A DNA stretch of 64,000 nucleotides from Calycina herbarum (taxonomy: Eukaryota; Ascomycota; Leotiomycetes; Helotiales; Pezizellaceae), in assembly GCA_001414485.1 (NCBI GenBank), contig LLEY01000014.1, forward strand, positions 434,001 to 498,000. The letters are read 5' to 3'. Below the pieces are notes generated by a model. The model was not told the DNA's origin. It saw nothing but the letters and a program-made list of their open reading frames with translations, and searched no databases. The translations under genes were made by a program, and so were the position numbers. Below are positions 34,203-45,311 of the stretch, in pieces (positions within the stretch are counted from its first letter, which is position 1; each line of letters starts with the position of its first letter).

Positions 34203-37030
34203 TTGTTGACTTTTGTTTCTGTTGCCTTTTTTTCGCTATAGATATCCAATTTTACGATCTTTTCCTTTGTCTTATAGATACCATGGCGATATGATATGAG
34301 GCCTTTGTTCCATTTCCATTTGTTTTTGTTTTTTTGGATGTCTTATGTAGCGTTGGGTTTTAGGAGGTTTAAATATGAATTTTGGAATGAGGTGGTGGCG
34401 TTTTGTTTTATATTATATTGTTTTTTTTTTATATAAATATTTATTTATATGTGTGGGTGTGGGTGTGGATTATGATCAGACCAACATAAATATTATTATT
34501 TAAATGGGTATTTTTGTTGTCTCTTGGACCTTGATATGTGTTACGTTGCTTTGAAATTTCTACTATTCTATAGTTTTATAAAAGCTGACTTCTTCCTTTT
34601 ACATGATGTTCTACGAGTGATACTTGCGTTGTCTGGAGTCCATCTAGCGATTTTCATCCCAAGGAAGGTTTGCGCTTCTGGAATTACACGTATTTGTCAA
34701 GTTGGATGTCTTTAGATGGAGAAGGGAGCGTCTGGTGTGGCTCGCTTTCATTGGTTAGCGGAGAATCTGGCTAGTTTTTACTTTTTCTCCATGCTCCCTC
34801 AGGGGGTATACACAGCCCCGGTAGCCGGTAGGAGGTCAAATGTATACACCACACCCTGGTATACTAAGAACCAACTTGTTCCATCGCTTGCTTTTTTGAC
34901 ACCCAGTAGCTCTCTTACAACTACCAAAAAACACATTGCGATCTCCCCCATATGTTATTACGACCGTTTGCGGTTGTATACTATAGAGCGAAGTGCGACA
35001 GTCTTGTGTTCAAAGACTTAGGGGTGAGCTACCTTGTAACTGGAAACAGATTCGCAGGCATGTCTACGATGAAGTTGGAGGGGAATCATGTCATGTACTG
35101 TATACAAGAGACGGCTAAGGCTAAGGCTCTACCCGAATTCGAGGGTTATTTACGATCTTGATTAACACGTACACTGGAATGGACGGCTGCTAGGTTTTCA
35201 TATTTATATACACTCGATGGTCGGTTATGATTCTTATCTACTCGGTTACGATGTCTATCTACGTGCGTTCTGGAATGGCTGTGCCTTAATTACTTGTACT
35301 TTGCTAATAGAATGCCCGCCTTCTTATTCTATGGTTGACTTGCGTGCTGTTTTCTTGCGGGAGGAGGAGACTGGGAAGGTTTTGCGAGGGGAGTGTATGA
35401 AGGAAATCAGGCTTATAGTACTTAGTGCCATGGGCGTAACATTTCACCTGTTTAGGCTTTTAATATTTTTATCTCGACGAGATACCTCTATAATAGCCAC
35501 AGAAACTTATTACTGAATCTCTGCCCGGAAATTAAGATTCGCTTAAAATACTAAAAAACATAGTTGCTATACTATTATCATCTTATACTAGTAGTAAATA
35601 CTTATTCTCTATACTCGAGAGTTAAGCTCTCTAACTAGTAGATATATTTATTCAAGTTCTATCTAAACAATAGAGCCTCTAAGATTAGTAGTTTATTCTA
35701 GTCTATAGATTTCTCGACATGTCGATTCTATACCGCTCTTTCGTACACCTGGGTTAGTTAATTAGACCTTCTAGAGAAGTATTTACATCGACGGTTAGAA
35801 AATCAGCGTTAGTAAGAATACGGTTTGTATTTATTCGGATCGACTCTGAAAGGAACACTGTAGAAACTTGAGATGTTAATTAACCTGTTAATCTCTATTT
35901 TATAAGAGCTTTTATTCTATAGCTCGTAGATTCTAGACTAATAGAGGAGATAAAAGAGGAAGTAGAGTAAGTAATAGTAAGCAATACTATTAAGCTAGGG
36001 ACTAGTCTTAACTCTTTATTTATAACTACTATTCTTAGCTGAAATTAAAAAAGAGTTTAAGAATTATTAAGAAGTTAATATAATAGTATATAATTAGATT
36101 ATTTATAAGAAGAGAAGAGGTCTCTAAGTAGAAGGACGATTTAACTAAATCTAATAGTACGAATTCTAATTTCTAAGAAATATCTAAACTTATTTACTAA
36201 ACTTAAATCTTTACACTCTTACTAAGAATAGCTATAGCGGCTATGTAAATACTTTAAGATATCTCTAATAACTTATTCTATAATATTATCATAGATATAA
36301 AGAGCGGGTCTAATTATAATAAGGATATAGAGTGTAGAAGAATGAATCTACGAGGCAAAAGTTTACCATTGTTTAGGTAGAGCTTACCTAAGCGGAGCAA
36401 AAGAGTTTTAGCGTGCCTAAGGATTTGCTAGGGAGTAGTGACTTGTACTCTCTATTCAGATGTGGTGATTCACTTTGCCTATAAGTCGATTGATACCGAA
36501 CCAAACACCTCGGAAACTTGAGGTTTTGACATCTATTTTCTGAGGGTTTTCGTTTTACGCTAGGAGTCACCTACCAACCGCCCTAGCCCCCTTGCCGGCC
36601 ACGGGTACCCCCCCCCCCAATATTTTCTCGATTTTTTAAAGTCTAAGGACTTTCCAAAAGATAGAGAATACTCGAAATATTGCGAATATCGTATTAATTC
36701 TTCGAATTTGTAGCGTTAAGGTCTCCAAAATCCAAGTGGATATAATGGATACTAGTAGACGGGTCGGAATGGTTAAGAGAGCTAAAAGATTACATCAAAG
36801 GCTTGATGATAATTTCACAGACGATCAAGAGTTCTGGGCGCAAAAGACATATATGCGCGGTCAACGTTTTGATAGCGAAAACTAGGAGTCGCCTTGCTAG
36901 CAAGAATAGGTTTTGAACATAAATAACGATGTAAGAAGCTTTAATTGTGAATATAGGATATTATCTAGTTGCACACTTTTGTCAAAGCCTACTTGCAAAG
37001 AGTCAGCCAGTTCAATTCGATCGTCAAAGT
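34203..37030. other. Gene-free interval with AT-rich eroded block
   Basis: The 3' flank of the regulator contains T-rich and TATA-like tracts (34390-34500). From about 35480 to 36380 the sequence is extremely AT-rich with dense TA dinucleotides and frequent stops in all frames, as expected for RIP-mutated transposon DNA. An 11-base C-run is at 36608-36618. No transposase or long terminal repeat could be recognised. Confidence 0.45.
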
Positions 37031-37309
37031 TCAACGCACAAAGGACGTAGATGTACTCTGAACAACCCGACTTGCAACACCTAAAAGCGCTATAAACTCA
37101 AAGTTTGTACGGCAAGGTGTAAACCCGGTTGTTGTGGACTCGCTAACACAAGAGACGGTCCCCATTGCAAGCAACTTCTTCTCTTTCTCAAACACACCAA
37201 CATCATCGTCATCATCATCATCATCATCGGTAAGACTCATTGCTCGGAACATATGTCCAATCTCCTTGCCAATCGCAAAGGCTTTCGTGGGTTTGGTGAA
37301 ATGTTCCAA
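37031..37309 (-). CDS. Unrecognised small open frame with Asp run
   Basis: The frame encodes 92 residues with a run of nine aspartates produced by an ATC/TCA microsatellite at about 37198-37228. The stretch before it (KPTKAFAIGKEIGHMFRAM) and the stretch after it (GVFEKEKKLLAMGTVSC) look protein-like, but no family, signal peptide or splice extension is evident. It may be an exon or a fragment of a decayed gene. Low confidence. Confidence 0.25.
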   Translation of the reverse strand: MEHFTKPTKAFAIGKEIGHMFRAMSLTDDDDDDDDDVGVFEKEKKLLAMGTVSCVSESTTTGFTPCRTNFEFIALLGVASRVVQSTSTSFVR

Positions 37310-37533
37310 GACACAGTTATCACCCCTCTGTCGGAAGCAACTATTGCAGAAGTAATTAAGAAGAGAATTTAGGAACGCGTAGCATACTGAATCTGCCCTT
37401 GGATTGGTGTAATTGAAAGCTGTCCTTTATACATCAGCTACTACACGGCATTTTCACCCTCCTTCTTCAACAACCTGCTCTGCGGTGGCCTTTCCCAGTG
37501 AAAGCAATACTGCCCCAGCTCCATTGCAACACG

Positions 37534-38679
37534 TCACGTCCGCACGCCCGTTACCAAATTAGGCTCTCCATTCAAGGTTTTTCCTACTTCGTAGAGGACA
37601 TTGTACTCGGGCGGGGTTGGTAAGTCCGGCCATGTAAGCTTGCTAGGTGTATTGAGATATCGTTCCATATCCCTATCAGATCTTCGTTTCGCTACCCATT
37701 CATTCAAAAAGTTGCGGAATACCGATACATCAGAGTCCAATTCACGGTTACAGGGCCACTCTGAAATGCTCTGCACCATGTTTATATTTCGATCCCATGG
37801 AGGGATGCTCGTGAAGTGTATATCGTTCGTGATGAGCTCGTATAGTGGGAATACCACGCTAGACACGTCATCCCGACCATCTATCAACCTATTCTTTTTG
37901 TGTGCAGCCCAGTTAAAGTCGAAGAGGACGAGCTTGTATGTGTCTGGATCGATAAGCAGATTTCGAGGTGCAATGTCTTGATGCATGACTCCTAGTTCCA
38001 GGTTGAGAAAATCCACAACTTGGGTAAGTTGTTGTAGCCATTCAAATCGAAAAGGCACCTTAAGACTTTCGAGAGTTCCACCTGGGATGTACTTTGTTGT
38101 AAACCCAATCACACGAGACTCCACATCTTCGAGGACAACGCGATCAAGTCGTAGTAAATTGGGATGTGGAGGCAGACTTTTCAGAAGGTGTAGTTCATCC
38201 CAGGCCATCTGCATTCTCACAGGCTTCCACCAGGAATTGAATTTGAAGGCAACTGTTTGAGGATTCCCGGACTCATCTTCGTAGGATGAGAGATCAACAC
38301 CTGGTCCTAACCGATCGAGCTCTTGAAGTTTGGAGTACTGAACTGTACGGCAGTCGGCGAGTGATGGGATGGTCGCGAAGGGAAAATATGGGACAAAGAT
38401 AGTGTTATCCTCGTCCGGATCTGTAGAGACTCCAGTAATGAGCCCATTATCGTCAATGGTGACTGCGCGAACTTCCGGAGACAGGTTATCAGCGAATTGC
38501 GCCAAAATTTGTATCTCGTGGCCCTCATCGGGTGGGAAGATCTTGGCGGTCCCTTTGAGCTTGACCATGCGTAGTTGATCCCAATCCCAGACGTTTAGAA
38601 AAGCTTCGGTGTTAGGGTTTTCTGCCGGGCCAAAGTAACCCCCACCATCGCTGAAGAATCTTTCTTCAGGTTTGATCAT
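37534..38679 (-). CDS. Protein kinase-like fold protein
   Basis: A single exon of 381 residues when started at the ATG at 38679. The frame is open further to 38877, but that N-terminal extension is basic and unlike the family. A kinase-like C-lobe is visible: GVMHQDIAPRNLLID is the catalytic loop (HRD replaced by HQD, with the Asp and the downstream Asn kept). LVLFDFNWA corresponds to the DFG metal-binding motif with DFN. The N-lobe glycine loop is weak, and VAFKFNSWW may hold the ATP-binding lysine. Such divergent kinase-like proteins are expanded in filamentous fungi and their substrates are mostly unknown. The altered HRD and DFG motifs leave open whether it is active. Confidence 0.75.
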   Translation of the reverse strand: MIKPEERFFSDGGGYFGPAENPNTEAFLNVWDWDQLRMVKLKGTAKIFPPDEGHEIQILAQFADNLSPEVRAVTIDDNGLITGVSTDPDEDNTIFVPYFPFATIPSLADCRTVQYSKLQELDRLGPGVDLSSYEDESGNPQTVAFKFNSWWKPVRMQMAWDELHLLKSLPPHPNLLRLDRVVLEDVESRVIGFTTKYIPGGTLESLKVPFRFEWLQQLTQVVDFLNLELGVMHQDIAPRNLLIDPDTYKLVLFDFNWAAHKKNRLIDGRDDVSSVVFPLYELITNDIHFTSIPPWDRNINMVQSISEWPCNRELDSDVSVFRNFLNEWVAKRRSDRDMERYLNTPSKLTWPDLPTPPEYNVLYEVGKTLNGEPNLVTGVRT

Positions 38680-39534
38680 GGCCAAAATAATATGATACTC
38701 CAAGGAGCTGTAGTAATTGTACTTCAGCAATGTGGGTGAGCGACGCGTTGACGGAGGAATGTTTGGCGCACCGTCACAAAGTGTGCCTAGCGCTTCGCGG
38801 TTGGGGAATCTAAGCGCGCGCCTACGGGGTAGGAAAAATCTAATAATTTTATGAACCAAATGACCTTGTTGGTTCACCTGTAACGCGTGGTACCGTCACG
38901 TAGTCGTGAAATGCGAGTTGCGATTGTTGGTGTTTAATTCTATATTAAGAGTATCCCTTCGTCCGCTGAGACATGTCCAGCGCTAAGCGGGGGGATCCAA
39001 TATTAAAAATGTTAAGAATCAGGGGGGATTATACGCGCCCTGCAGAGGTGCGGTGGTGTTTCGGGTTGGCGCAAGTCCTTGGCCTTGCTGAGAGAGATTG
39101 TGAATTGATAGGGAGGGAAATGCTTGTTATTTCTCGCCCATCCTCACCTCACTTTGCGTGTACGCCTCTGCTCACCCCTCTTGTCTGGGATATAATTCAT
39201 GCCCCTTCGCTCTATAGTCGAGCGCGTCAACTTCTAGCGAGGCGGACTCAGGGGAGCCAGAACAGGCTCCGGGGGGCCGTGATAGGCTCCTGGTATCCGA
39301 AATAATATCTGAGGGGGACGATGCTAAAGTTAGTAAGGCTCGTGTGACGGCCCTCTACAAATGCACAAGAGAGGTGCTTACAGAATAGTACCTTATATTA
39401 AGGAAAACTAAACTAAAGAGAGAAGCGGAGAGTGTAGGCGCTCTTGCTCTATTTAACTATACTAAGCGAGTCGGCAGAACCTCGGGAAACCCTGGTCACG
39501 GGATCACGCGATTAGCACACGTTAAACGAGTGTA
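38680..39534. other. Intergenic region, no gene seen
   Basis: Between the kinase-like gene and the palindromic element. A frame of 110 residues at 38973-39305 has no recognisable features. The region is compositionally mixed and may contain remains of a repeat. Confidence 0.35.
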
Positions 39535-39658
39535 CGGAGGTGCCAGACGTAAGTTTCGGTAGACCGCTTTTTGGCAGAATGTTCGCTTCACCAAAATTTA
39601 TGTAGCACTTTCATTCTGCCAAAGGGCGGTGTACCGAAACTTACGTCCGGCACCTCCG
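39535..39658. mobile_element. Palindromic MITE-like element, 124 bp, TA target duplication
   Basis: Two arms of about 47 bp with about four mismatches (outer ends CGGAGGTGCC and GGCACCTCCG) flank a 30-base loop. TA dinucleotides lie immediately outside both ends (39533-39534 and 39659-39660). The short size, near-perfect inverted repeat and TA duplication fit a mariner-type MITE. It sits about 230 bases upstream of the SDR gene start. Confidence 0.85.
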
Positions 39659-39689
39659 TAAGTGACCCATATTTACGTTCGTAACGCGA

Positions 39690-39748
39690 TTCCATCGGCG
39701 TGACTCAACGTTTTACGCGCGCTATCACTCTCAGTCACGCCGATGGAA
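39690..39748. repeat. Perfect 16-bp inverted repeat in the SDR promoter
   Basis: TTCCATCGGCGTGACT at 39690-39705 is matched exactly by its reverse complement at 39733-39748, leaving a 27-base loop. It lies about 140 bases upstream of the SDR ATG. It could be a second small inverted-repeat element or a dyad binding site. Confidence 0.8.
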
Positions 39749-39890
39749 AAGAGAAATATATAAATACATGAATCCAGAGGGCACATCGGATGCTGAAATC
39801 TTCAAGTCATACATTTCTATTCTCATTGTGCATCTCTCATCGTATCTCATCTCTATTAAACCCCTCACATCTTTTTCCCCCCTCTAAATA

Positions 39891-40652
39891 ATGCCTTCAG
39901 TTCTCATCTTTGGCGGCTCCGGCAAACTCGCCAAATTGATTACAGAAAGTCTAGTCCAGAAGGGATATCAAGTCTTGTCTGTCATCCGGCGTGAAGAGCA
40001 CATCCTCTCTCTCCGCGAGCTGGGCGCAACTCCCATCCTCCAATCCATCGAATTAGCCAGCGTCTCTGAGCTCGCCTCCACCATCCGCACCAGCGCACCA
40101 GACATCGTCATCTTTGCCGCAGGAGCGGGGCTTCGTGCTAGTCAAGACCCGAACCTTAGCCTCGTCGTCGATCGAGACGCCGCGATCCGAGTCTTCGACG
40201 CCATGGTCGAAGCGGGGGGGACGAAGAGATTGCTTACCATCTCGACCATTGATGCGCGGAACCGGGAGAAAGCGGCCCCGAGCTGGTATAATGAGGTGGA
40301 TCGGAAGGGTAGCGATGAATTGTGGGGGTTGTTGCCTGTTTATATAAAGGCAAAGTATGAGGCTGATAAGGATCTCGTAGAGGGGAATGGGAAGCGGGGG
40401 CTAGAGTATACGATTATTCGGCCTACGTGGTATGGGGACGGGGGGAGGATGGGGAAAATCAGGGCCGGGTTGGCGGGCATTGAGCCCAGAATTAGTCGTG
40501 AGGATGTTGCGGATGTTTTCGTTGCTTGTGTGGAGAATCCTGCGACGGTGGGCTGTGTGTTTGAGATCTCGGGCGGGGAGGTCCCGATTCAGGATGCGGT
40601 GAAGAAGGTTGCGGAGGAGAAGGTTGATTCTTTTGGGGAGATGTTTAGATAG
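39891..40652 (+). CDS. NAD(P)-binding atypical SDR family protein
   Basis: A single exon of 253 residues. The N-terminal Rossmann motif VLIFGGSGKLAKLI is a GxxGxxG-like dinucleotide-binding loop of the atypical (NmrA/NAD(P)-binding) SDR class. It is followed by SVIRREEH (an Arg often linked to NADP preference) and DIVIFAAGAG. TISTIDARN near residue 117 holds the Ser strand, and YTIIRPTWYGDGG is the usual post-catalytic segment. A classic YxxxK motif is replaced by a VYIKAKYEADK helix, which contains a Tyr and Lys in suitable order. The protein could be an oxidoreductase or a redox-sensing regulator; the substrate is unknown. The C-terminal half is GC-rich compared with the flanking DNA. Confidence 0.85.
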   Translation: MPSVLIFGGSGKLAKLITESLVQKGYQVLSVIRREEHILSLRELGATPILQSIELASVSELASTIRTSAPDIVIFAAGAGLRASQDPNLSLVVDRDAAIRVFDAMVEAGGTKRLLTISTIDARNREKAAPSWYNEVDRKGSDELWGLLPVYIKAKYEADKDLVEGNGKRGLEYTIIRPTWYGDGGRMGKIRAGLAGIEPRISREDVADVFVACVENPATVGCVFEISGGEVPIQDAVKKVAEEKVDSFGEMFR

Positions 40653-41453
40653 ATAGGTTTTTCTCAAGAGGATTAGATTTTGGGGGTTGGGGGGGTGTGA
40701 TGAGGTTCGCCTTTCCTTTCTATCGATAGCTTCGAGCGTTCTAAGAAATACATCCCTCTTTCTACTATACAAGTTAGCACATTTAACTGAGGGGGGGGAC
40801 GATGAGGTTGAATTTATAACGTTCAGTCAAGCTGGGTGGGTGCGGCTCTACCTGACGGGAGGCAAAAATCAGCTCCAAAGGAATGAATGTTTCCAATTTT
40901 AGCTAGGGGCAGTTATAGCCGAGGAGCCCAAACTGCTCACCTTAGCTCACCCAAAACCGCCAGTAAAGCAGCTCTGCTCACCTTTCCGAACAAAAGCAGA
41001 TTTTCTTCATGTTAGGACTGGCGTATGATAATGGCCTGTTGTTCTTAAGGCTTTCTAGGAGAGAGTTGTATGCTGATGTGGGCTAGGATTGAATACAAAG
41101 TACAGCTAGCAGAGAGGCTAGTTTTAAGATCGAGATATGATGGTACGTGAGGGTGAAGATTATATATTGGTTTCAATGAAACGTTTGCCTCTCTCCCAAC
41201 CATTTCTGTTCTTAAAAATTGAGGAACTGAGTAATCTACTTTCTGGGAAAGAAAAGCTGGATCACGAGGAGAGGAGCAATTCTTTAGTACTCTTTCATTT
41301 CTACAAGAGAGGGGGATGGAATTCTCTCATTATTATTTATTATATTGCTGCTAACATTACGTCGCAAGGGACTAGAGAGGGCCAATCTCATTCCCTATTA
41401 CTAACTAGGCCCAGACCATGTTAACCCCTTCACCGCTGTTTCGAGTGACGGAC
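40653..41453. other. Intergenic region between convergent genes, no gene seen
   Basis: The 800 bases between the SDR and the alpha/beta hydrolase, which converge. Only short frames without protein-like features. G-runs at 40681-40696 and 40789-40799. Confidence 0.45.
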
Positions 41454-42640
41454 CTAGGGAGACACCGTCCCATTTCTAACGAAAGAAAGTAAATCCTGAT
41501 TAACTTGATCGATCAAGATATTCGGCGTCCCATGCGGGGCGCCCGGATACTCCTTCAAAACCCCCTTCTTCAACAACTTAATCCCTACGCGGGCACTGGC
41601 ATCAATCGGCACAACCTGATCATCAGTCCCATGAAGCAACAAAACGGGAATATCCAAACTTTTCATATCCTCCGTGAAATCCGTCTCTGAGAATGCTTTG
41701 ATGCAATCGTAGGCTGCTTTGAAACCACAGAGCATTCCTTGTTCCCACCAGGATTGGATTAGACCTTGGCTGACTGTTACGTTTGGACGGTTGAAGTTGA
41801 AGAAGGGTCCGGAGGGGATGTCGAGGAATAATTGAGCACGGTTTTTGACCATTTGGGCTCGGAAACCGTCGAATACTGAGAGGGGGACACCGGTTGGGTT
41901 ATTGGGGGATTGGACTAGGTGAGGTGTAACTGCATCGATGAGAACTGCCTTTGATACTCGCGATGTTCCATGGCGGCCACAAAATCGGATAACTTCTCCT
42001 CCGCCACTGTGGTATATTAGTACTTTCTGTTTTCTTGGGGTAGAGGTTGGAGCAGCCAAGGAGAGAAATTTCCTTCCACCTGAACGAAAAAGAACTTAGG
42101 AGAGGAGACGATGAAATGGGTTATTACGTTGAATGGCCAACCATCATCGCATTCTTCAAATCTAGGTGCTCAAATAATACAAGAAGATCGTCGGCGTATG
42201 TGTCCACTAGAGGGGGACCCAAGTCAGCTTCTATAACCTGTACTTGCCAAGAAAAATCGACATCACCCTTCGCCTAAATTCGGCAAAAGGAAAGGGAAAA
42301 GAAGTCTTTTAGATGTGAAAAGGGGTCGATTCTTACTATCATTTCCAGCCCAAGGCTGACTCGACCTTCCATGTCCTCTCCTATCATGAGCAATGGTACG
42401 ATATCCCAATTGACCCAGGAAAAACATCTGGTTCTCGAAATTGTCGCTATTAAGCGGCCATCCGTGTGAAAACACAACGGGTTGTCCTTTTGGGTTTCCC
42501 CAATCCTTGTAGTAAATTCTTGTATCGTCTTTGGTGGTAGTATAAGGCATCGTGTCCCAATTTGGACTTGTGGTGTGGTGTGATTTACTCGCGGCGGATA
42601 GCGTTCCAAAGAGGAGGAGGGTGATGGATTTTAACAACAT
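41454..42640 (-). CDS. Secreted alpha/beta hydrolase, non-haem chloroperoxidase-like
   Basis: Three exons, 42640-42337, 42206-42128 and 42006-41454; 311 residues. Both introns (130 and 121 nt) restore conserved blocks. A signal peptide ([17 protein letters not shown]) opens the protein. The alpha/beta-hydrolase core follows: [14 protein letters not shown] (oxyanion region), [14 protein letters not shown], the nucleophile elbow MMVGHSTGGGEV (catalytic Ser, rebuilt by the second intron), [12 protein letters not shown] (catalytic Asp) and YPGAPHGT (catalytic His). This order matches the cofactor-free haloperoxidase/perhydrolase and aryl-esterase group. It probably hydrolyses small esters outside the cell; the substrate is not visible. 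The ATG at 42640 is the first one that places the hydrophobic leader at the N-terminus. Confidence 0.88.
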
Positions 42641-43731
42641 ATTTATATGCGATCTTTTGTAACACAACTGGGATTTTTTTGATGAGTGTGAGTGGACAGT
42701 AACCCCTGGCTTTGTGACATGAGTAGAAAGAGGGGTTGAGGGGAATGTACTTATACATCTACTGGAATTCCAAATATCAACATGCGTGTAATCATGCGTT
42801 ACTAATCGAAAAGTGATCTCCTTTGGTTTTTGCGGGGTTTTATGCAGATCCGTGTTGGGGTGAGAGATGTGATCATAGGGTCATGTTCGGCTCGCACAGC
42901 ACAAATATTATGAGCCAGCTGAGAATGTGCCACAAATTAGCCACGAACTAGTACTGAAAGTACTAGATGGGTCGGGGTTTGTTCATCCTCCCTTGTAAAT
43001 TTGAAAGTATTTACGAAGTACGTAAGTCCACGCATAATATATACTAATTACTAATATGAAGGAGGAGAGCTTACGAATCTAATTCTAGATTCGACGCCAT
43101 TGAAGAAGTGTCTTTATTTTGGTTCTGGAGTTCTGGTGGTAGTGGTGGTGGAAATCACTTTATTACCGGAGTTTGTGGGGAGCAAAATAGGCCCAGGAAG
43201 CATTTCACAAAGTATGTGTATGTGTTTCCGTCACAAAACTAGGTACCTTCGATGTGTGGGCCGGACACGCCCGTCACATTTTCAGTGCGTAGATGTGAAC
43301 ACATAATATTAGGTGGTGCAAACATATAAGATATGCGAGCCGAACAGGGCCTAGATGAATAACCGCGTGGTGTACCTGCATGTCGATTATTCATGCTAGG
43401 GCTTATTGTTTGTGGGGAATTCCAAATATGAGGATCCAAATGACGTAGGGTGTTGATTTTCAGATGAGCCTGAAGACAGATTATCAAAGATATTTTACTG
43501 GGGAATGGGGATTGTATGTTAGATGAGGATCTTACAATTATTTGCTGCTGTCTATACTTCGGTCGCTTACGGGTGCACGACAGGAGCTGAGGAAGATCTT
43601 ATATACAATCTCACGCCGAATTGAGTCACTCAGTACGATTTTTTTTTCCTGCTCAAGAAAAAAAAAATTCAAATTGACACCATGTCGTTCTTTTCCCAGT
43701 ATTATATAGTAACTCCTTTCACTTCGACACA
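42641..43731. other. Intergenic region, no gene seen
   Basis: About 1.1 kb between the hydrolase and the beta-lactamase pseudogene. Short frames only, with A/T runs near 43640-43670. No repeat or RNA gene recognised. Confidence 0.4.
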
Positions 43732-45311
43732 ATGGTGATTGACGTAGGAGAATTCCTCGTTGATGGCGATTTCACCCCAATTTTTGATACCCTTGTTTAA
43801 GACACAAGAACTCGCTATAAAGTCCCCGGTCTCTCAATTGCAGTAATAAACAAGGATTATACATGTGCTAAGGTATGTGTTCACCCTCCTTATTCGCTTC
43901 TTCATCTAACTTTTCGTTCCTGGAAAAGGGATATGGTTTCGCGAGGTTACCCAATGAGAGTCCAAAGCCCGAGACTTTGTTCCACTGCGCAAGTATGACG
44001 AAAGCTTTCACAGCAACAGCCATATAATTGCTCGTAGATGATAATGAGATATTCCCCAAGTCTAATGGACCACACCGGTTCCTGAAATCCTCCTGGAGGA
44101 TTTTGTCCTAAATGATGAGATACAAACGAAGGAGACGACATTGGAAGATATTGTATGCCATAGAACTTGCTTACCTGAGTGGGCTATTTTGTCTTCTTGC
44201 CTCTGAAATAAAGACTATGGAGCTCTAGTCATACGATGCATGCCTTGGGATTTATTCGAAAACGCCACCATCTACCACTAACAGCTCAACCACGTTTTAA
44301 ATACCCATACAGCAACCTCATATACGTGGCAGCAGCTCACATTGTCGAATTTCTCACCCATCAATCACTGAGTTCCTTCCTACGAGAAAACATCTGGGAA
44401 CCACTTGGGATGAAAAATACATTCTACGGAATGACCGATCTCAAAGAGCATTGTAGACTAGATGAAATGGCCAAAGGCTACCGTTGGGACGAGACTATCG
44501 TGAACTTTGAGGAAGTCCCATGGATTGAGCAGCCTGAAGGAAGTGGTGGTGGAGAAATAATCAGTTCTTCAATGGATATGTCACTTTTCATACGCTCCAT
44601 GATGTTGAGAAATGGACCTCAAGATGCATTATGATGAACTTATCAACCCTCGAACTAATATCGAGGGGGATGAGAAATCCCAGCCATTCATGGAACAAAG
44701 TGAGTATGTTCTTGGGTGGGCAATAGATAGATTCCATGGTGAGAAGATTATTGAGCATGATAGTTGTGTGAATGGATTTGGGGGGTTTATGACTTATGTT
44801 CCTTCGAAAGATTGGGGCGTTATTATTTTAGGGAACGAGTCGGATGTGTTCTTAACCCATCAGAAGATTGCTTGGGGTTTGATAGAGGAGTTATTCGGCG
44901 TACCCGAAGAGAAGAGATTTGATTGGGATTAGAAGGCCAGAAAAAAGGAGAAAGAAGAATATGTCAAAAGTATTGAGGAGTTGTATCCTGATCTGCCAGA
45001 AAAGAGGACCCCATTGTCAGTACCCTTATGGGCATTTGTGGGTAGGTATGAACATCCAGGTTATGGAGTTTTGGTAGTGGAAAATAGAGAGGGAAAATTG
45101 TTTGCTGATGGGACTGACCGAACATGGAGGGTTGAGTTGGATTGAACATGTTCATGAAGAATTATGGGTGGTGAATACTGTCGACATCGATACAAAATAT
45201 CGCGGCAGAATGAAAGCCCAGTTCCGAGTTCGTGATGAAACAAAGACCATGGGGATTCGGTTTGTGGAGGACATGGGAGACGATTTGATTTGGTTTGAAC
45301 GAAAAGAGTAA
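43732..45311 (+). pseudogene. Beta-lactamase/transpeptidase-family serine hydrolase, decayed
   Basis: The remains read along the plus strand in several frames. TRYKVPGLSIAVINKD is the family N-terminus, with an in-frame stop shortly before it. An intact intron of 58 nt at about 43873-43930 (GTATGT...AAAAG) joins to KGYGFARLPN. The SxxK active site is present as SMTKAFTATA, followed at once by a stop. TLEDIVCHRT resembles the usual helix. PYSNLIYVAAAHIVE carries the Tyr-x-Asn motif. KTG-type sequence is replaced by HDSCVNGFGG. The C-terminal lipocalin-like part (FVGRYEHPGYGVLVV, then IRFVEDMGDDLIWFER) lies in two frames. At least four stops or frameshifts separate these blocks. The intact version would be a ~550-residue esterase-like protein. 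The gene has clearly lost function. Confidence 0.88.

Noticed and set aside
38680..38877. N-terminal extension of the kinase-like protein
   Set aside because: Basic, unlike the fold, and separated from it by an internal ATG with the expected N-terminus; kept out of the CDS.
38973..39305. 110-residue plus-strand frame
   Set aside because: No recognised features; composition shifts within it and it borders repeat-like DNA.
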